DNA from: Calliphora vicina
Taxonomy: Eukaryota; Arthropoda; Insecta; Diptera; Calliphoridae
NCBI RefSeq assembly: GCF_958450345.1
Contig: NC_088780.1
Coordinates: forward strand, 107,644,226 to 107,708,225
Direction: 5' to 3'
DNA: 64,000 bases
A program made the translations under genes and the position numbers. Each line of letters begins with the position of its first letter. The first letter of the stretch is position 1. Below the pieces are notes generated by a model. That model ran no database searches and was not told where the DNA came from. It was given only the letters and a program-made list of their open reading frames with translations. Shown piece by piece: positions 37,006 to 48,231 of the stretch.

Positions 37006-37384
37006 TAGTTTATCATAGGTGCCGCACGGTGCTTTGTCTCATAGACAAAAATCCAAAAAAAGTTTTGGTTTCAAAATATGATAAAATATATGTTGATCGA
37101 TAGCTAACAACACAGCTCAAATAAATTTGTAGGAATTGGTTTTATTTGACTCTCTTAGACTTCACCAGAGGTTGCTAAAGTCAGTCAAATTTAAGAAAAA
37201 ATTAATTGAATTGCTTCAAGAAAATAATTCTCAAAAATTCATTTTTATAAAAATGAGTAAAAATTTTTGGTTTTTGAATTCTTTAGTGTTTTCAAAATTC
37301 GGCAGTAATAACATTTTTATTAAAAATTTAGACTAAAATATTTTATTATCGCGCAAAAAAATACATTTTTTTAAAAAAATTCAA

Positions 37385-37600
37385 AAATTACAAAAGATTG
37401 TTGGAATTTTAAAAAAAAAATCGTTTAAAATCGTACATTTTTTATTTCGTTTTTTCTTAGTATATAGTGTTGTTAAAAAGGCTGTGAAAAGATTAGTATT
37501 ATTACATTTTTTGAAAAAAAAATCAAAAATTACAAAAGATTGTTGGAATTTTTTTAAAAAAATCGTACATTTTTTATTTCGTTTTTTCTTAGTTGAACAA
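37385..37600. repeat. Imperfect direct duplication upstream of peptide 2
   Basis: AAATTACAAAAGATTGTTGG and CGTACATTTTTTATTTCGTT occur in the same order twice, about 120 bp apart. Confidence 0.65.
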
Positions 37601-37730
37601 ATTAATTAGTACCACCGTTTTTAAAAGGTAAAAAAGTAACAATATGTTTTAGTGTTACAAACAATCACAAGTGCATTATAATGTACCTGTGTTGATGTAG
37701 GGTATAACAAGAATATAGAAAAAAATTCTT

Positions 37731-37770
37731 TATAAAAACCCTCCGCTTAGAACATCTCTCTAACATTTGC
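37731..37770 (+). promoter_or_regulatory. Core promoter of the second peptide gene
   Basis: TATAAAA at 37731-37737, followed by CTTAGAACATCTCTCTAACA, the counterpart of the sequence at the same place in the first gene. Confidence 0.65.
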
Positions 37771-37773
37771 AAA

Positions 37774-38097
37774 ATGAAATTTAAAAGTTTAACAACAATT
37801 TTTGTTCTCATCGCTTTGTTTGTAATTACTTGCAACGCAGAACCACCGGGTTATTGTAAAAATAATGATAGTTCGGGTTTATGTGCAGGAGGTGCACCAA
37901 ACGTTAAAGCTCAAGCTGGCGAGGAGGGTAAATGTGAAACATATGACAGCGAGTGTTTGGTGGAGAAATTAAATTGTCTGCGTTATCGCAGTGGAGAGCC
38001 GTGTAAGTACATAGTCTTTTATTAGAAACCAAATTAAACCAACAAATTTAAATAATGTTTAATTTTATGTTTTTTTGCAGTATTGATACCATGTTAA
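37774..38097 (+). CDS. Secreted Kazal-like six-cysteine peptide 2
   Basis: Exons 37774-38002 and 38081-38097, with a 78-bp phase-1 intron (GTAAGT...TTGCAG), give 81 residues ending LLIPC. Without splicing the frame would lose the sixth mature cysteine. Residues 1-21 form a signal peptide (MKFKSLTTIFVLIALFVITC, cleavage likely after NA). Mature cysteines: C-x8-C-x16-C-x6-C-x6-C-x12-C. GGAPNVKAQAG, CETYDSEC, LVEKLNCLRYRSGEP closely parallel the first gene, while the stretch between the first two cysteines has changed most. The spacing fits a Kazal-type variant. An AATAAA is at 38111 and another at 38170. Role unknown; small secreted inhibitors of this kind in flies are often salivary, gut, haemolymph or seminal proteins, which is inference. 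Confidence 0.8.
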
Positions 38098-38179
38098 TTA
38101 ATAACAACGAAATAAATGTATTAAAAAGGCGACATTTTTTATACGATATATAACTCTTAAAATGCATGGAATAAATTTA

Positions 38180-39140
38180 AATTTTTTATTTATTTGTTAC
38201 AAAATTTCATTTTTTATTTAATTATATAAGTATGTACGTGTGTTACTAATCAATATATGTATATTCTCTTAATGTTAGAAAAAAATACAGAAATCAATTA
38301 AAAATTCGCCATTAATGATTGAAGGTTTAAATTAACCTTGGTTTATAAAAAAAACAGCATCTTACAAGTACATACTATACATACTTTTTTGAAGCCGGAT
38401 ATTACAATATTAACAGTTTCCTCCCCAACAATATTTCAACTGGTATATAAAGTGATTTATAGTATTTTACTTAAAAAAAGCTTTAATGTACTTGTTACAA
38501 TCCAAAAATATATTTTATATGTAACATGCATATTCGAATATTTAATTTAAGTTGTGTTCAGTTGTTCGAAATAATGATATCTTTAATTGATATTTGTGAG
38601 AGTTTTTTGTTTCACCAAACAGATTTTTCTTTACGATAAAATTATTTTTACTATACAATTTGTTTACCGTACAATTTTTTCAGCTAAAAAATACTTTTAA
38701 AAAAAATATGTTCAATCTTTATCTTAAAGAATAATGTGTTGAAGGGTATATTAGATTCGTCATAGCCGAATATAGCTCTCTTTCTTGTTTACCTTTGTAT
38801 TGTTTTCCAGTTGATCTTCACTACACTGTTTATTGAATTAAGGTATGTAATTGTCGATCCACGTCTCATCCATAAATTCCATGTGATTTTTAACACAACA
38901 GTTTGAATATTGTACACTAGGGTGACCCTAAGTTATAATTTTTTGGATTTTCAATGCTCCCAAGGCCTAAAATTGTTTTTCGTTATCTAAAAATTAAATT
39001 CTGTAAATTTTAGCAAAATTGGATATCATTTAGAGGTTGCACATTTTATTTGAAATTTCCAGTCTTAGGTCAAAGTAGCAAAATCCAATTCAATTTTTTT
39101 TATTTCACGTAACCAATGATTTCTCTTTTAAATTTGGAGT
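38180..39140. other. Intergenic DNA, no gene seen
   Basis: 38740-38790 carries the GAAGGGTATATTAGATTCG...GCCGAATATAG tail of the repeat family at 20180. The rest is unremarkable. Confidence 0.4.
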
Positions 39141-39144
39141 CTAA

Positions 39145-39250
39145 GGGCCATTATTACAACTTGCCGTTATAGTTAAAGTTACCTTTAAGGTACCTTTTTC
39201 TATTGCTTAAAGTTACCTTTAACTATAACGGCAAGTTGTAATAATGGCCT
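39145..39250. mobile_element. PIF/Harbinger-type mini-MITE, 106 bp
   Basis: Nearly the whole element is two inverted arms beginning GGGCCATTATTACAACTTGC, flanked by TAA on both sides (39142-39144, 39251-39253). Confidence 0.8.
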
Positions 39251-39253
39251 TAA

Positions 39254-40860
39254 ATTGTTTAAGTCTTAAAAGTTAGACCAATACACAAAAATTATTAAAA
39301 ATAAGAATACAAACAAATTTTGTATACTATTGAACGGTGGCTATTGAGTTTCTCAGTAATTTTAAAGATGTCTTTAATTTAAAGCAATTCATTCCTTTAA
39401 CATCAGTTTATTTCAATAAAATGCACAGTGGGGTTCATCGCTAAAAACATGAGGCAACGTTATGTGAAGTTCATTTAATTTATATTCGCTTTACAGTATT
39501 AAGCTAAGACTTATTATGAAAGTTGTTTAACTAGGCTGTCAGCAAACCCTTAGAAAGATCGAGTAAAGTTATGAATTCACTCAAAAACAATGAAAAATAG
39601 CCAATCCATTTTAAGATAAATATTTGCCATTTCTAACTGGCTGATCCGATCAATACTAAATTTTACATAGGCGTAGCAGGGGTATACGATTTTAAATTTG
39701 GAACAACAGACCCTTCAGAAGCGGAGCAGTACCTCAGGTATGCAACACGTTTGAAAGTATTGCGTGACTGAAGTGCGAATGTTGAATGTCTGAGGTGCCC
39801 ACTTTGAGACCCCACAGCGCCGATGGGGGTCTTTGGGGTCCGTCGTCAAAACTTTAACTCGGATACTCCCTTGTTTTTTTTTATATTTTTATTACCATTC
39901 TGTGTTGTGAACCGAACCACTGTGCGGTTTTAATGGGGCCACCAAACGCACCGACCGAAATAAATAACTAAAACCCAGAGTGATAAAAAACTATAAACGA
40001 AATGAAAATATCACTTCACATGAGGTACTTACTCTAATAAAAACAATTGACCATTTTTTAAAATTTGTTACATATTTGGCTTAAAACAATATTAAAAACA
40101 GAAATAAATCAAAAAAATTGGTTTCTCCTCCAGCAAAATACACAATATTTTGTTTAATGCAGCATCATCATGGATGATCATGAAGATGGAATATGAAAAG
40201 AGAAACGTTTACATGGAAAAAAAAGTTTAAAAAGAGAGTTCGTTATGAAATAGAGCTGAAGACTATTTCAAGTGCGTTAATCGGGAAAGATTTGTATTTG
40301 TTGTGTTTGTATAATTTCAAACAAACCATACAAATATTTTCAAATAAATCATGTTATATATATTTTTTTTGGTTTTGTTTTATTTGAAAGTGCTTGAATA
40401 GAATTGGCTACACGTTTCTTTCATTATTTTAACAAAATGTGGGTTTTTTTTGTTGAATTGATCAGCTTTTTTTAATTTTATTTTTTTGTAAATGAAAGTA
40501 AAACTATTTTGTAATCATTTTGATATGATTTTCGCATTGTTCGTTATTAAACAATGAGGGTCTGTTGAATACTTATTTAAATTGGTTGGCAAAATAAAGA
40601 ATTTCAAATGATTTTGCAGTTTGTTGTATGACTCAGCAAAAATTTGGTAATTTTTGGCAATTGTTTAAAATATATACTCTTTAGTGATTGCTATATACTG
40701 TCTGCATTACACAGAAATAGTCTAATAATGACTTATTTCTTAGACATCTGCATGATCACTTAAATGTACATACGAAATATTTTAAGCAGTCGTTTAAAGA
40801 ATCAATATAATTCTCATTTAGCATCTTTTTAGAATATTTTTTTTTATTGGGCGCATAACC
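39254..40860. other. Intergenic DNA with one dispersed repeat
   Basis: About 39590-39860 shares TTCTAACTGGCTGATCCGA and related text with 51300-51400. No gene recognised. Confidence 0.4.
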
Positions 40861-40863
40861 AAA

Positions 40864-40907
40864 AAAACTTCATGAGGACCAAGGATATATGGTCCTCATG
40901 AAGTTTT
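40864..40907. repeat. 18-bp-arm perfect hairpin
   Basis: AAAACTTCATGAGGACCA, an 8-base spacer, then the exact complement. Pairing stops abruptly at the base, so it is short for a microRNA precursor. Confidence 0.85.
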
Positions 40908-42300
40908 GAGATGATCTAGCCAAAAAAGTCGAAAAGTCTAAATCGAACAATCGATTACGTTATTATTAAAATATAATGAAGAGTCGAAAATAGTCGACTT
41001 TTTATAAATAGCTAAAATCGAAACTCGACTATTCAAAAATTTAAAGAAATCGAAAGTTCGAAAATCTGTAGAAAATGCGAAAAGTCTTTGTTTCAACTAT
41101 AGAACCTTCATCTGTAATTGTAATTTTTCTTGATAATTCTGATTAAATAGTTTTGGAAGTAACTTAAAAAATACTTACTCCATATTTTAATTTATTTTAA
41201 GGATTATTAAGTGATTTAAGATCTCTCCTACACGTAGGGCATTTTTAAGTCGCAAGTGACAAATTATGACATTATATCATATGTCCCTGATAGATCAGGG
41301 ACTTTAATTTACTAAACAAAAAGCTTTCAAACATTTTTAATAATTTTCAAACAACTTTGGTATTTAAACTAGTTAGTTCATTATTTTCTTTGTTTGTAAT
41401 TTATTTTTTCACTATTTGCGTTTGTTTTGTCTTAAAAGTCAAGTAAAGTAAAATATGCACTCATAAATCTTTAAATACTCCAACAACAAATGTTTGTTAA
41501 TGGTGGCATACAAAATGCGAATATTTGTATATGTCCAATTCGGATAGACAGACAGACTATCAATGCGGAGACATCTGGTAAAAAATTAAAGAGACGAACA
41601 AAAAAAAACTCAAAGGAGACAACAGTCACAAAAAGGTTTATTTGCAAACGCATTCACATTAATCACGTACATTAGTTTTTTGAGAAAAAAATAAACGTTT
41701 ATTTTTTTTTTGGAATACGCACCAACCACAGTCAGATACTTAAAAAAAATAGTCATCTATATGTACGTACAAGTACTTACATACTTTTGGAAGTATATTG
41801 AAAAAAGTATATAGATACTTGTTTCACAAAATTATTTTTTTTACCTCAAATGACCATTGGTATCATTTAACATGTGGATACAATTTGGGTTTCTTTTTGT
41901 TGTTGTTTCATTTTCAATCTGTAATTTGTGTTGTAGTCAAAATTAATGTACTATAAGTAAAATGGCTAAAACATGTAAGTCACTTTTTTGGGGCCATGTA
42001 GTCATTCAATTTCTGCAAAAATATTTTTTTTTTTTTTTTTAATTTAGAAAAATTATCTTTTAATTGAGAATAAATATTACTATTTGACCACTGCTATCAA
42101 TTTGTTATACCAAAACAACATTATTCATAATTACCAAAAATATAAAAAGTAAATAATAAAAAATGTTGCAGGCTTGTATATCCGGTTGTGCCGAATCTAA
42201 TGTATACAACCTTCACAAAAGTGTCTGAAGCTTTTTATTATGGAAAACTACTAATACGAAAGGAAGTGTTAAAATACAAGCCGGTACTAAAATGTATTCA
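40908..42300. other. AT-rich intergenic DNA, no gene supported
   Basis: A 61-codon frame from an ATG in good context (CAACAACAAATG, 41490) ends at 41675 without a recognisable domain. 42175-42205 has the TTGTGCCGAATCTAATGTAT repeat tail. Confidence 0.35.
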
Positions 42301-42303
42301 TTA

Positions 42304-43066
42304 GGGATGCCAAACGGGACTGGGTTTTACAAATGGGTTTTAGAAATGTAAATCCCGGGATCCAGGGATTTTTCGGGACCCCGGGATTTTTCAGGATCCC
42401 GGGATTTTTCGGGATTTCGGGATTTTTCGGGACTTCGGGATTTTACTTAAACGTCAAAAACATCAAATTCAACAATAAAAACAATTAATTTCATTAATAT
42501 ATTTAAGTAAAAATATAACAAATCAAAAACTAATGCATTAAATTAAAATAAATGGTCCATGATTTCCGCTAGCTCCATACAATTGTCCCCCGGAGTACTG
42601 TTTGAGCAGTCATAAATATCTTGATTATGCGGCAATCCTTATAAAATTTTGCACAAAATAAGTTGTAAGTACTCTGAAATTATACTGTAGAATACTGCGG
42701 AAATCGGGCTGCATTTGCCCCTAGTCCGCTTCAGAAAATAACTTGAACATAAATTTCGTAAAACTGTAAATTGTGTAAAAGCCTGTCAATGCAAGGGAGA
42801 CGTGCTGCTCCCTGATTCAAATGAAAAAATCTGGCTGCGTTTGGATTTGAAGCGAGATTAGTATTATAAATATGCTGAAATTTAGCTTTCTAAGTATTTT
42901 GGGTGCTTCAAAAATCTTCCTAAAATATCAAAAATCTCATAATATTTCGGGATTTGTTAATCCCGAAAAATCCCGGGATTCTTTTTCACAAATCCCGGGA
43001 TTCGGGAAATCCCGATCCCGAAAAATCCCGGGATTTTCGGGATCGGGATTTCGGGATTGGCATCCC
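42304..43066 (+). mobile_element. CCCGGGATT-rich TIR element, copy 2
   Basis: Starts GGGATGCCAAACGGGACTGG and ends GGGATTGGCATCCC, flanked by TA (42302-42303, 43067-43068). Dense CCCGGGATTT / CCCGAAAAAT blocks lie at both ends. A 65-codon frame at 42872-43069 is also present in copy 3, which only reflects copy identity. Confidence 0.85.
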
Positions 43067-43223
43067 TAGTATCCACAACTCTAAAAAGCTTGCTTGTGAT
43101 TGAAAAGTTAATTAAAACTTCTTATTGGATTATAAAACCCTCAATACTTATATTGCTAACATTATATTTAAACCAAAATCAAACTAAGTTATCAAAGCCA
43201 AAAACCTTTTACCTTGGCGCCTT

Positions 43224-43360
43224 TATCGATAATTCTTACATATTCTAAGCTTTTCCATTTTACCGTCTTTAATTTGGACAAGGAGACGAACACAACTACA
43301 AAAACGAAGTGACGAATAGACAAATAAACTCAACAATCATGGCGGATACGAAGTAAAGAT
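43224..43360 (+). promoter_or_regulatory. Candidate housekeeping promoter and first exon
   Basis: A perfect DREF element TATCGATA (43224-43231) is followed 108 bp later by CAACAATCATGGCGGATACG and AAGTAAAG, which reads as Met-Ala-Asp-Thr then a splice-donor-like GTAAAG at 43353. Read without splicing it is a five-codon frame ending in TAA. No next exon was recognised, so the gene is not named. Confidence 0.35.
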
Positions 43361-44084
43361 TTTAGCAAATTTATATTTTCCGGTTTTAGCACACAAATAA
43401 CAATTAATTTAACAAGTTAACACTTTTACTTAACTAACAAAACATTCAATTATATTTTTCACTTGTTTTCTAATTCATTTAACTACATATTAAAAACTTT
43501 TTCGCGAATTATTTAAGACGAATGAATTTTCACGACCGATCCCGGCGACTGTTTCTTATTAGACTGAAGAAAAGTGGACACGAAATTTTACAATTTAAAG
43601 GCGAATTGACTTTGACTAGCCCAAGGAAGTAAAGAGTTGCCATCATGTGTAAAAGTAATAATATTTAGAGGAAAGTGTTGAAAATTAAAATCAACTACAT
43701 AGTTTTAAAAAATAATATTGTAAAAACAAAAAATATTTTGAATGAATATTGAAATGTTCTTAAAAATACACGGAAATCAAATTTGTTTAAAAAGAAAAAA
43801 ATAATAAATTAATTACACAAATGTATCCATAGTGTAGTTTCTACAAGCAAATCTGAAGACCTGTTGTAAAATAATGACATGTTTTTACGTAGTTTCATTA
43901 ACAGGATTAACACTATTCCCCTAAATTCTAAAATTGTTTCTACAATAGCATCTCTGTCTCAATTGTATTAGTTAATTCCAATTCGCCATTTTTTGTAAAT
44001 TCAAATTCCTTTTCCTCTTTTCTTTATTTAATTGCAAGGTGAATTTACAACTTCGAGCGAATTCACTTATTTATTTTTTATGTA

Positions 44085-44137
44085 TGGAGTTTGACATTCT
44101 CAAAATTTTGAGAATTATTTGTGAATGTCAAACTCCA
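44085..44137. repeat. Nested palindrome in unit a
   Basis: 15-base arms TGGAGTTTGACATTC / GAATGTCAAACTCCA enclose TTCTCAAAATTTTGAGAA, itself an 18-bp palindrome. Repeated exactly at 46018-46070. Confidence 0.9.
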
Positions 44138-45136
44138 CATATGCTAATTTCTTGCTAATTTCTGTCGAAAGTTTCTAATTGGAAATAAAAAAAGAAGCTT
44201 TTGGTGGAAATAAAATGTAACCATATGATTTTTTTCAAATGAATTTAATAATGTGGAGAAGGTAAAATGGTTATTTGTATAAACAAAACCTTTATACTAA
44301 TATGACTATGTAAAATGAGAAACTTTCTTAGCTGGTCTTGCAAACTTTTTATTTAAACCGAAATCTAACTAGTTATTAAAGCCACAAACCTTTCACGTTT
44401 GCGGTCTTTTCGATAATTCTTATATCTTCTAAGCTTTCAGATTTTACCTTCTTTAATTTGGACGAGGAGACGAACACAACTACAAAAAAACGAAATGACG
44501 AATTGACAAATAAACTCAACAATCATGGCGGATACGAAGTAAAGATTTTAGCAAATTTGTATTTTCCGGTTTTAGCACACAAATAACAATTAATTTAACA
44601 AGTTAACACTTTTACTTAACTAACAAAACATTCAATTATATTTTTCACTTGTTTTCTAATTCATTTAATTACATATTAAAAACTTTTTCACGAATTATTT
44701 AAGACGAATGAATTTTCACGACCGATCCCGGCGACTATTTCTTATTAGACTGAAGAAAAGTGGAAACGAAATTTTACAATTAAAGGCGAATTGACTTTGA
44801 CTAGCCCAAGGAAGTAAAGAGTTACCATTATGTGTAAAAGTAATAATATTTAGAGGAAGGTGTTGAAAATTAAAATCAACTACATAGTTTAAAAAAATAA
44901 TATTGTAAAAACAAAAAATATTTTGAATGAATATTGAAATGTTCTTAAAAATACACGGAAATCAAATTTTTTTAAAAAGAAAAAACTAATAAATTAATTA
45001 CACAAATGTATCCATAGTGTAGTTTCTACAAGCAAATCTGAAGACCTGTTGTAAAATAATGACATGTTTTTTCGTAGTTTCATTAACAGGATTAACACTT
45101 TTCCCCTAAATTCTAAAATTGTTTCTACATAAGCAT

Positions 45137-45882
45137 CCCAGTATGCAACATTTCGAGTCAGTTCTTTTTATCGAACTTATTTCGAATTAAAATCGAAAAT
45201 ATGAATTTATTATGATGCTCTATCCAATCTACATTTTTTATAATATCGTATTTTAATATTTTATAGAAATGGCGAATAATGTTCGATTTTTTTGTCAATT
45301 TTTATTTTTGCACAAATTGACAAATTCATATACATACATATTATTCTTTTGTTAATTTGTGAGAAAATAAAATTTTATTTCTTATCCTATCAATAACATA
45401 TTCATAAAAATATAGTTTAACACGAAAAATTTATCAAAGACGTCTTAAAAAAAAAGCGCAGTAAATTATTGATGTTGTTTTTGACAATTCGAATCTCATA
45501 ATCAGCAAACATCAGAAATATGTGCAGAATTTATTGCATTTGAAAATGAAAACACATCTAACGCAACATTATTGGATAATAATAAAGGTATTGAATATGC
45601 ATTATTTCAAGAAGAAATTGCTCGATGGTATAAAGTATACGAAATTGTTCATATATTTAATCGAAATCGAATCAATTTAGAACATTTTTAATACCGAAAA
45701 AGGTATAGTATATCGATAAAAATTAGAATCAGAATAATAAATAATTTTCGACTCTTTATCGCTCTGCACTCTACTCAGGAAAACACGCACATTATCGACA
45801 TTATATCGAAGTCGATATCGATAAAATTTTACGAAAAAATGATTCATTTTCGAAATAACTTCGAATCATTTTGCATACTGGG
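45137..45882. mobile_element. 746-bp TIR element inserted in unit b
   Basis: Ends CCCAGTATGCAA and TTGCATACTGGG. Unit a supplies the empty site (GCATCTCTG), showing that only AT was duplicated. The superfamily is unassigned. The interior has several ATCGATA-type words. Confidence 0.8.
45485..45691 (+). pseudogene. 68-codon open remnant inside the TIR element
   Basis: This frame stays open for 68 codons in very AT-rich DNA and has protein-like composition (SEICAEFIAFENENTSNATL; EEIARWYKVYEIVHI). It has no good start. It may be a piece of the lost transposase; no family recognised. Confidence 0.25.
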
Positions 45883-46017
45883 ATCTCTGTCTTAATTGTA
45901 TTAGTTAATTCCAATTCGCCATTTTTTGTAAATTCAAATTCCTTTTCCTCTTTTCTTTATTTAATTGCAAGGTGAATTTACAACTTCGAGCGAATTCACT
46001 TATTTATTTTTTATGTA

Positions 46018-46070
46018 TGGAGTTTGACATTCTCAAAATTTTGAGAATTATTTGTGAATGTCAAACTCCA
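46018..46070. repeat. Nested palindrome in unit b
   Basis: Exact second copy of 44085-44137, including both the outer arms and the inner TTCTCAAAATTTTGAGAA. Confidence 0.9.
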
Positions 46071-46281
46071 CATATGCTAATTTCTTGCTAATTTCTGTCG
46101 AAAGTTTCTAATTGGAAATAAAAAAGAAGCTTTTGGTGGAAATAAAATGTAACCATATGATTTTTTTCAAATTAATTTAATAATGTGGAGAAGGTAAAAT
46201 GGTGATTTGTATAAACAAAAACCTTTATACTAATATGACTATGTAAAATGAGAAACTTTCTTAGCTGGTCTTGCAAACTTT

Positions 46282-46830
46282 TTATTTAATCCGAAATCTA
46301 ACTAGTTATTAAAGCCACAAACCTTTCACGTTTACGGTCTTTTCGATAATTCTTATATCTTATAAGCTTTCATATTTTACCTTTTTTAATTTGGACGAGG
46401 AGACGAACTAAAAAACTACTACTAATACAAAAAAAACGAAGTGACGAATTGACAAATAAACTCAACAATCATGGCGGATACGAAGTAAAGATTTTAGCAA
46501 ATTTGTATTTTCCGGTTTTAGCACACAAATAACAATTAATTTAACAAGTTAACACTTTTACTTAACTAACAAAACATTCAATTATATTTTTCACTTGTTT
46601 TCTAATTCATTTAATTACATATTAAAAACTTTTTCACGAATTATTTAAGACGAATGAATTTTCACGACCGATCCCGGCGACTATTTCTTATTAGACTGAA
46701 GAAAAGTGGAAACGAAATTTTACAATTAAAGGCGAATTGACTTTGACTAGCCCAAGGAAGTAAAGAGTTACCATTATGTGTAAAAGTAATAATATTTAGA
46801 GGAAAGTGTTGGAAATTAAAATCAACTACT
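46282..46830 (+). repeat. 1.19-kb segment, unit c (partial)
   Basis: Homology runs to about 46830 (AAATTAAAATCAACTAC) and stops. ATGGCGGATACGAA is at 46471. Confidence 0.8.
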
Positions 46831-47339
46831 TCTAACAACGATGGATATTGAAATATAGAATTTGTATCAAATTTATACACATTATGGCCTCATTTGAATG
46901 GAGACAAAAAATTATTCAATATTTATAACAAAAATACAAATATAATAAAATGTCTAAAACTATTTGTTAAAAATGGGTACGCCTATTAGTTCAATGGACA
47001 AAATTATTATTTCCATTTCAGTGATATGAAATAAGAATAATATGAAAGTAATATTTTAAAAATAGATGTTTCTTGTAATATTTTTAAAAGTTTTATGTGA
47101 TGATATTAACTTAAATTCATACTAGAGTCCATTTTTCTGTAAATAAATTTGGGTTTTAATTCAATAATTAACCCGTTCGTATTGGTATAAAAATAAGCTG
47201 GGACCAAAATAATAATTATTTTTGAAATTTCAAAGGAAAAAAACCATCACAAGAATATATCGGAATGTCAAGTCAATGATGCAATTTTGATCGTTTTCAA
47301 CTATATTTTCATAAAATAACATGCTTTTTAAATTCTTGA
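46831..47339. other. Intergenic DNA, no gene seen
   Basis: AT-rich; no repeat or coding signal recognised. Confidence 0.4.
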
Positions 47340-47985
47340 TTTTTATACCCTTCACCTTCGTAAGAAGGGTTTGTCATTCCGTTTGTAATTTCTACATTTT
47401 TCATTTCCGACCCTATAAAGTATATATATTCTGGATCCTTATAGATTGCGGAGTCAATTAAGCCATGTCCGTCTGTCTGTCTGTCCGTCTATCGGTTGAA
47501 ATCAATTTTCTGAAGACCCCAGATGTCAGACATGCTATCGAGAAGTTTGCTATTTAAAATCAGCAAAATCGGTCCATAAATAACGGAGATACATATGAAC
47601 AAAAAACCGGGACCTCGATTTTTGACCTATTTTTGATCTATATCTGGATTACTAAGTCATTAATATAGACAATATGGATATCTAATGATAGATATTTCAA
47701 AGTCCATTGCAACGATGTAGATAAGGCTATATATAGTAAGTTGGACCTACAATGGGTCAAAATCGGGAAAAATATTTTTTAACCCGATTTTTTTTTTCAT
47801 AAATTTTTTTCCAAAAAAAAAAAATTAAAAACTAAAAAAAAAAATTTGAAAAAAAATTGGAAAAAACTTTTTTAAAAAAAATTAAAAAACAATTTAAAAA
47901 AAAAAATTTGAAAAACAATTAAAAAAAAATTAAATTTTGTTTACCTAAAAATATTTAAAAAAAATTATTTTAATGTATCATTTGG
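47340..47985. repeat. Dispersed repeat, second copy, with A-rich tail
   Basis: Matches 20180-20790 (see there). It opens TATACCCTTCACCTTCGTAA and carries TCCGTCTGTCTGTCTGTCCG. From 47800 it degrades into A-runs. Confidence 0.65.
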
Positions 47986-47992
47986 AAGAAAA

Positions 47993-48145
47993 GGAGCTCG
48001 ATCTGAGATCACTCATATTTCAGAACAAAAATCGATTTTTTATATAAAAACTGAAGATATCTAAATTCGTTAATAACTTGGCCAATAAGCGTTTAATCAA
48101 GAAAAGGAGCTGATCTGTGATCATTCATATTTCTGGCCAGGCCAT
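47993..48145 (+). repeat. Isolated 113-bp satellite monomer and part of a second
   Basis: AAGGAGCTCGATCTGAGATC, AAAAATCGATTTTTTATATA and ACTTGGCCAATAAGCGTTTA appear in satellite order and in the same orientation as the main array. Confidence 0.85.
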
Positions 48146-48231
48146 TATCAGGCCTGTTGTGCGACCCTTTTCATGGAAAAAAATTGTTGCTAAAAAAAAC
48201 TTTATATAGTGATCTATGAAGGTATTATGTA

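Larger units (their letters stand above)
43160..44345 (+). repeat. 1.19-kb segment, unit a of three
   Basis: Units a, b and c are head to tail, with start codons of the shared ATGGCGGATACGAA at 43339, 44525 and 46471. The a-b period is 1186 bp; b-c is 1946 bp because a 746-bp element has inserted in b. Unit a carries the intact DRE and the most different sequence; b and c share private changes, so a split off first. Confidence 0.85.
44346..46281 (+). repeat. 1.19-kb segment, unit b (interrupted)
   Basis: It has the same order as unit a, with ATGGCGGATACGAA at 44525. The DRE is altered to TTTCGATA. It is interrupted by the element at 45137-45882. Confidence 0.85.

Noticed and set aside
42872..43069. 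65-codon frame conserved between the elements at 42872 and 48814.
   Set aside because: Conservation only reflects near-identity of the two element copies, and the frame runs through simple CCCGGGATT blocks.
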